A stretch of 49,764 nt of DNA from an uncultured Eubacteriales bacterium (lineage in GTDB: Bacteria; Bacillota; Clostridia; Oscillospirales; Acutalibacteraceae). The DNA is taken from the NCBI GenBank assembly GCA_900315875.1, contig ONAX01000045.1, positions 1-49,764 of the forward strand. Reading direction: 5' to 3'. Numbering within the stretch: the stretch's first letter is position 1; each line of letters starts with the position of its first letter. A program made the translations under genes and the position numbers. Under the pieces are notes generated by a model. That model was given only the letters and a program-made list of their open reading frames with translations. It was not told the origin of the DNA and made no database searches. Positions 45,536 through 49,764 of the stretch are shown here, piece after piece.

Positions 45536-45911
45536 TAGCGGTTCTGTTATTTCAAAAAATATCTTCAACGTCCTAAGTCAGAAATTCCGTGCATACCATT
45601 ACGAATAAAATCGTCAGCCTGAAACCGCAAAAGAGCGTTACCATGACAAAAAATCAAATTGACTATAAACTAAGACCGCGACCAGTGAGCTTATGATTCG
45701 CACAATGTACTTGAGTATGTACATATTCCTTGCTCCGAGCATAATATACGTCAAATGCAAAAACCACAACAGGTATTGCACAAAAATGGTTCACTACACA
45801 ATATATAGAGTTTTTGCCATCCGTCATCTGTTAAAATGAACATAAATACTTCTGCACGATATAATAAAATTGTCAAACTGCATGGAAATTCAGGAAACGT
45901 TCCTTTAGAGG
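45536..45911. other. Intergenic region upstream of the pflB promoter
   Basis: About 375 AT-rich bases without a credible gene. A short inverted motif GTACTTGAGTATGTAC lies near 45708-45723. No family RNA or operator was recognised. Confidence 0.4.
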
Positions 45912-45940
45912 TTGACAAAGAGTGAAAACAGGCATATAGT
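45912..45940 (+). promoter_or_regulatory. Promoter of pflB-pflA
   Basis: TTGACA (45912-45917), a 17-bp spacer, TATAGT (45935-45940). The 5' leader is about 120 bases to the ATG at 46070. Confidence 0.8.
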
Positions 45941-46069
45941 TAAGGTACAGCCTTGACCCGAAATCTCCGGTTTGTTGTAATAATCTCATATATATCACGG
46001 AATTGATCTCACTAAAAATTTTATTTACGGGTTTTCACGGCGGCATTACATATGGGGAGGAGTTTATCG

Positions 46070-48328
46070 ATGGAGAATAAAAATATCGAAGCGTGGGAAG
46101 GCTTCAACGGAAGAATATGGAAAGAAGAAGTTAACGTCAGAGATTTTATTCAGAAGAATTATAAACCTTATAACGGGGATGAATCATTCCTCAGCGGTCC
46201 TACAGAGTCAACAAGTACCCTCTGGGGTAAAATTCAGGATCTTCAGAAAGAGGAAAGAGCAAAAGGCGGCATACTCGATATGGAAACAAAGGTTGTTTCC
46301 TCGCTTACAGCATATGGCGCCGGATATATCGACAAGGAACATCCCGAGCTTGAAAAGGTTGTAGGTCTGCAGACCGATATGCCCCTCAAGCGTGCATTCA
46401 TGCCCTTCGGTGGCATAAAAATGGCAGAGCAGGCATGTACCTCAAACGGATACGAGCCTGATCCAGAGCTTCATAAGATCTTCACCGAATATGTAACCAC
46501 ACATAATGAGGGTGTATTTGACGCATACACTCCCGATATGAAAAAGGTTCGCCATAACAAGATAATAACAGGTCTTCCGGATACCTACGGCAGAGGCAGA
46601 ATCGTAGGTGATTACCGTCGTGTTGCCCTTTACGGTATTGACTATCTTATTAATAAGAAAAAAGAGGACTTTGCTCTTTGCGGCGACGGTACAATGACGG
46701 ATGATATCATCAGACTCCGCGAGGAAATTGCAAAGCAGATCAAGGCTCTGAACGGCATGAAGGAAATGGCAAAGATCTACGGATTTGATATTTCCGCTCC
46801 TGCAAAAAATGCACGTGAGGCAGTTCAGTGGCTCTATTTCGGTTATCTTGCCGCAATCAAGACCCAGAACGGTGCAGCAATGTCCGTCGGCAGAGTTTCC
46901 ACCTTCCTTGATATTTATATCCAGCGTGATATCGATCGCGGTATTCTCACCGAGCAGGAAGCTCAGGAGCTTATCGATCATCTTGTCCTCAAATTCAGGA
47001 TTGTCAAATTCGCGAGAATCCCGTCCTATAATCAGCTCTTTTCAGGTGACCCGGTATGGGCTACCCTCGAGGTTGCCGGAATCGGCGTAGACGGACGTTC
47101 AATGGTAACAAAGAACGATTTCCGTTTCCTGCATACCCTCGAAAATATGGGTCCGTCCCCGGAGCCGAACCTCACGGTTCTTTATTCTTCAGCACTTCCC
47201 GATAACTTCAAGAAATATGCCGCAAAGGTATCCATCAATACAAGCTCCGTCCAGTACGAAAACGACGATGTAATGAAGCCCGTTTGGGGCGACGATTACT
47301 CCATCTGCTGCTGCGTATCAGCAACCCAGACAGGCAAGGAAATGCAGTTCTTCGGTGCTCGTGCAAACCTTGCAAAATGTCTGCTGTACGCTATCAACGG
47401 CGGCGTGGATACAAAGACAAGAGAGCAGGTAGCTCCTGCATACCGTCCTATCACCAGCGAATATCTTGACTATAACGAGGTTATTGAGCGCTATAGCGAT
47501 ATGATGGACTGGCTTGCAGATACATATGTAAACGCTCTCAACCTTATCCATTACATGCACGACAAATATTTCTATGAGGCTGCCGAAATGGCTCTTATCG
47601 ATACCGATGTACGCCGCACATTTGCAACGGGTATAGCAGGATTTTCACACGTTGTCGATTCACTCAGCGCTATCAAATACGCAAGAGTAAGAACCATCAG
47701 GGACGACAGCGGTGTTGTTATCCACTTTGATACAGAGGGAGATTTCCCCCGTTACGGCAACGACGACGAGCGTGCGGACGAGATCGCAGTATGGCTTCTG
47801 CGTACCTTCCTTGATAAGGTAAAGAAGCACCACACCTATCGTAATTCCGAGCCTACAACATCTATCCTCACCATTACCTCAAACGTAGTTTACGGCAAGG
47901 CAACAGGTGATATGCCCGATGGCAGACTTGCAGGTGCACCGCTTTCTCCGGGAGCAAATCCCAGCTACGGTGCAGAAAAGAACGGGCTTCTCGCTTCCCT
48001 CAATTCAGTTGCGAAGCTTCCGTATCACATTGCCCTTGACGGTATTTCAAATACACAGACCATTAACCCCGATGCTCTCGGACATTCCGGGGATGAGCGC
48101 ATTACAAACCTGGTACAGGTAATGGATGGTTATTTCGATCAGGGTGCACACCACCTCAATGTAAATGTTTTCGGAACCGAAAAGCTCATTGATGCAATGG
48201 AGCATCCGGAAAAGGAAGAATATGCAAACTTTACTATCCGCGTTTCGGGATACGCTGTAAAGTTTATTGACCTCACACGTGAGCAGCAGATGGATGTTAT
48301 CGCCCGTACCTGCCACGACAGACTGTGA
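46070..48328 (+). CDS. pflB: Pyruvate formate-lyase (formate C-acetyltransferase)
   Basis: 752 aa from the ATG at 46070, because GGGGAGGAG (46054-46062) lies 7 bases ahead; an in-frame ATG at 46052 overlaps that site. The active-site cysteines are in [10 protein letters not shown] (Cys414-Cys415 by alignment to Cys418-Cys419 of E. coli). The glycyl radical site is Gly727 in RVSGYAVKF. Conserved [16 protein letters not shown] and [14 protein letters not shown] are present. It splits pyruvate with CoA into acetyl-CoA and formate under anoxic conditions. It overlaps or abuts pflA. Confidence 0.98.
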   Translation: MENKNIEAWEGFNGRIWKEEVNVRDFIQKNYKPYNGDESFLSGPTESTSTLWGKIQDLQKEERAKGGILDMETKVVSSLTAYGAGYIDKEHPELEKVVGLQTDMPLKRAFMPFGGIKMAEQACTSNGYEPDPELHKIFTEYVTTHNEGVFDAYTPDMKKVRHNKIITGLPDTYGRGRIVGDYRRVALYGIDYLINKKKEDFALCGDGTMTDDIIRLREEIAKQIKALNGMKEMAKIYGFDISAPAKNAREAVQWLYFGYLAAIKTQNGAAMSVGRVSTFLDIYIQRDIDRGILTEQEAQELIDHLVLKFRIVKFARIPSYNQLFSGDPVWATLEVAGIGVDGRSMVTKNDFRFLHTLENMGPSPEPNLTVLYSSALPDNFKKYAAKVSINTSSVQYENDDVMKPVWGDDYSICCCVSATQTGKEMQFFGARANLAKCLLYAINGGVDTKTREQVAPAYRPITSEYLDYNEVIERYSDMMDWLADTYVNALNLIHYMHDKYFYEAAEMALIDTDVRRTFATGIAGFSHVVDSLSAIKYARVRTIRDDSGVVIHFDTEGDFPRYGNDDERADEIAVWLLRTFLDKVKKHHTYRNSEPTTSILTITSNVVYGKATGDMPDGRLAGAPLSPGANPSYGAEKNGLLASLNSVAKLPYHIALDGISNTQTINPDALGHSGDERITNLVQVMDGYFDQGAHHLNVNVFGTEKLIDAMEHPEKEEYANFTIRVSGYAVKFIDLTREQQMDVIARTCHDRL

Positions 48329-48330
48329 GC

Positions 48331-49068
48331 ATGAATAAACCTGAAAAAACGACCGGTCATATCCATAAGCTTGAAACTTTCGGGCTTGTGGACGGACCGG
48401 GCGTCCGTTTTGTAGCCTTTCTCAGTGGCTGCGCAATGCGCTGCAAGTTCTGTCACAATCCCGATACATGGCAGAGCAGCGGGGAAGAGTATACTGCAAA
48501 AAGACTGTTTGATTATGCATTTCGTTATAAAACTTATTGGCGTGATAACGGAGGGATAACCGTAAGCGGCGGTGAGCCTCTGCTGCAGCTTGAATTTGTG
48601 ACTGACTTTTTTACCCTTGCAAAGCAGCAGGGCATACATACCGCAGTTGATACGGCAGGACAGCCTTTTCGTGATGATTCTGAGTATCTTGCACGCTTCG
48701 ACAGGCTCATGAATGTAACCGACCTGTTCATACTTGACCTCAAAATGATGGACGAACAGGGTCACCGCAGCCTTACGGGAGTTACAAATGACAATATTCT
48801 TAAGATGGCAAGGTACCTTTCCGATAACGGCAGGCAGATGTGGATCCGCCATGTTCTTGTTCCGGGTCTGACTGATGATGATGACGACCTGAAAAAGATG
48901 TATGAATTCATTTCCTCTCTGAAAACCGTCAGTCGGGTAGAGATACTTCCGTATCATACGCTCGGAATCTCCAAATGGCATGAGCTCGGGATACCCTATG
49001 AGCTTGAGGGCGTGCGTGCTCCTGATCAGGCGCAGATCGACCATGCAAAGGAGCTTCTTCATATCTGA
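48331..49068 (+). CDS. pflA: Pyruvate formate-lyase activating enzyme
   Basis: 245 aa from the ATG at 48331 (a GTG at 48325 overlapping the pflB stop is also in frame). It is a radical SAM enzyme with the cluster motif C34-AMR-C38-KF-C41 after ETFGLVDGPGVRFVAFLSG, then NGGITVSGGEPLLQ, DTAGQPF, LDLKMMDEQGH and EILPYHTLGISKWHELGI. It installs the glycyl radical on Gly727 of PflB using SAM and a reduced [4Fe-4S] cluster. Its tight spacing to pflB shows co-expression. Confidence 0.96.
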   Translation: MNKPEKTTGHIHKLETFGLVDGPGVRFVAFLSGCAMRCKFCHNPDTWQSSGEEYTAKRLFDYAFRYKTYWRDNGGITVSGGEPLLQLEFVTDFFTLAKQQGIHTAVDTAGQPFRDDSEYLARFDRLMNVTDLFILDLKMMDEQGHRSLTGVTNDNILKMARYLSDNGRQMWIRHVLVPGLTDDDDDLKKMYEFISSLKTVSRVEILPYHTLGISKWHELGIPYELEGVRAPDQAQIDHAKELLHI

Positions 49069-49077
49069 CTATAACAA

Positions 49078-49110
49078 AACCAGCCGGTGAACATATCACC
49101 GACTGGTTTT
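49078..49110. terminator. Bidirectional terminator between pflA and ddh
   Basis: Arms 49078-49090 and 49096-49108 pair over 13 positions with one mismatch; four T follow on each strand. Serves convergent pflA and ddh. Confidence 0.85.
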
Positions 49111-49133
49111 CTTCTTTGGATTATGTTTGGTAA

Positions 49134-49764
49134 TCAGAGGAAATGAGCTCTCAGCTCGTCACCGCTTTCCTTGCAGAGATATGCGGGAGGAACATCCAGA
49201 ACTGTCTTGCAGCCTGTCATGCCTTCTGCTGACATGCGGCTGATTGCTCTTGCATAAGCGATAATAACGCTTGTTGTGAATTCAGGGTTGGAATCCAGCT
49301 TCAGGCTGTATTCGATCACATGCTTGTTCTCGCCGGTCTGCCCGGAGTAGATCACGGAGCCGCCGTGCGGAAGAGCACTGTGGGAAGCCTTCATCTCATC
49401 TTCAGTGATGAATGTGACAGTGGTGTCATAGTCGGCGAAGTAGTTCGGCATCTCTTTGATCTCTTTCTCGATGCGGGCCTTGTCTGCACCGTCCTCTGCG
49501 ACAACATAGCATTCACGGGTATGCTTCTGGCGGGTGGTCAGTTCAGGGTTGGAGCCGGAGCGGACCGCTTCCAGAGATGCCTCTACCGGAACCGTGTACT
49601 GACGGGCATCCTTAACGCCTTCGATCCGGCGGATCGCATCAGAGTGGCCCTGAGAGACGCCTCTTCCCCAGAAGGTGTAATCCTTGCCGTCCGGAAGCAC
49701 CGAGTGCGCATACAGACGCGCGATCGAGAACATGCCCGGATCCCATCCGCAGGAGATTACGCCG
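49134..49764 (-). CDS. ddh: meso-Diaminopimelate D-dehydrogenase, C-terminal part (5' end outside window)
   Basis: About 210 codons are present; the frame is open to the window edge (GVISCGWDPGMFSIARLY), so the N-terminal NADP-binding domain lies beyond. Typical Ddh blocks: PDGKDYTFWGRGVSQGHSDAIRRIEGVKDARQYTVP (described, not all needed), TRQKHTRECYVV, FITEDEM, GKNKHVIEYSLKLDSNPEFT-like segment (here ENKHVIEYSLKLDSNPEFT), and AYARAISRMSAEGMTGCKTVLDVPPAYL. It makes meso-DAP in one step from tetrahydrodipicolinate, ammonia and NADPH for lysine and peptidoglycan. Gene assignment is sure. Confidence 0.93.
   Translation of the reverse strand, partial: GVISCGWDPGMFSIARLYAHSVLPDGKDYTFWGRGVSQGHSDAIRRIEGVKDARQYTVPVEASLEAVRSGSNPELTTRQKHTRECYVVAEDGADKARIEKEIKEMPNYFADYDTTVTFITEDEMKASHSALPHGGSVIYSGQTGENKHVIEYSLKLDSNPEFTTSVIIAYARAISRMSAEGMTGCKTVLDVPPAYLCKESGDELRAHFL

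Overview
The window looks like a chromosomal segment of a strictly anaerobic, fermentative Firmicute, most like Ruminococcus or a near relative in Ruminococcaceae/Oscillospiraceae. The basis is a trimeric HydABC-type [FeFe]-hydrogenase, AdhE, pyruvate formate-lyase with its activase, strong GGAGG ribosome sites, TTGACA/TATAAT promoters, and a yggS-sepF-divIVA-ileS-lspA-rluD division cluster. The genus is inferred from gene content, not from an alignment.

Layout. 1-1027: 3' part of an IS66-like transposase. 1229-5411: hydC-hydB-hydA operon closed by a clear terminator. 5698-9488: adhE behind a near-perfect sigma-A promoter that overlaps a Rex-type operator, followed by a shortened, degenerate copy of the AdhE alcohol-dehydrogenase domain. 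9606-13158: a PflX-like radical SAM protein, the sporulation genes yqfD and yqfC on the minus strand, and ylbJ diverging from them. 13192-18175: a fused ABC transporter and a frameshifted asparagine synthetase. 18220-23528: a surface-protein operon and a LytTR/AgrC-like two-component system with a Na+/H+ antiporter. Between them lies a divergent promoter region with a tandem 11-bp repeat and an unassigned structured RNA of about 190 nt. 23663-28189 (minus): K+ channel, ligA, broken AEC transporter gene, nspC. 28439-36525: RNA methyltransferase, GNAT, dnaE, corA (with a possible leader ORF), uridine phosphorylase, miaA. 36619-44680: HlyD-like protein, yggS, sepF, divIVA, ileS, lspA (internally deleted), rluD. 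44761-49764: lipoprotein, a palindromic repeat region, pflB, pflA, and part of meso-diaminopimelate dehydrogenase.

How it fits together. PflB/PflA make acetyl-CoA and formate, AdhE turns acetyl-CoA into ethanol while reoxidising NADH, and HydABC disposes of NADH plus reduced ferredoxin as H2. The Rex-like site ties adhE to the NADH/NAD+ ratio.

Most unusual points. (1) The 19729-20225 region resembles staphylococcal agr P2/P3 in layout: tandem repeats between two divergent promoters, one driving surface proteins and the other a structured RNA, with a LytTR regulator and sensor kinase next door. (2) The AdhE-derived protein has lost most of its metal and cofactor residues. (3) Three genes (asnB, the AEC transporter gene, lspA) each lack a short internal segment, which means either real decay or an assembly problem. 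(4) A palindromic repeat occurs at about 28.3 kb and 45.4 kb.
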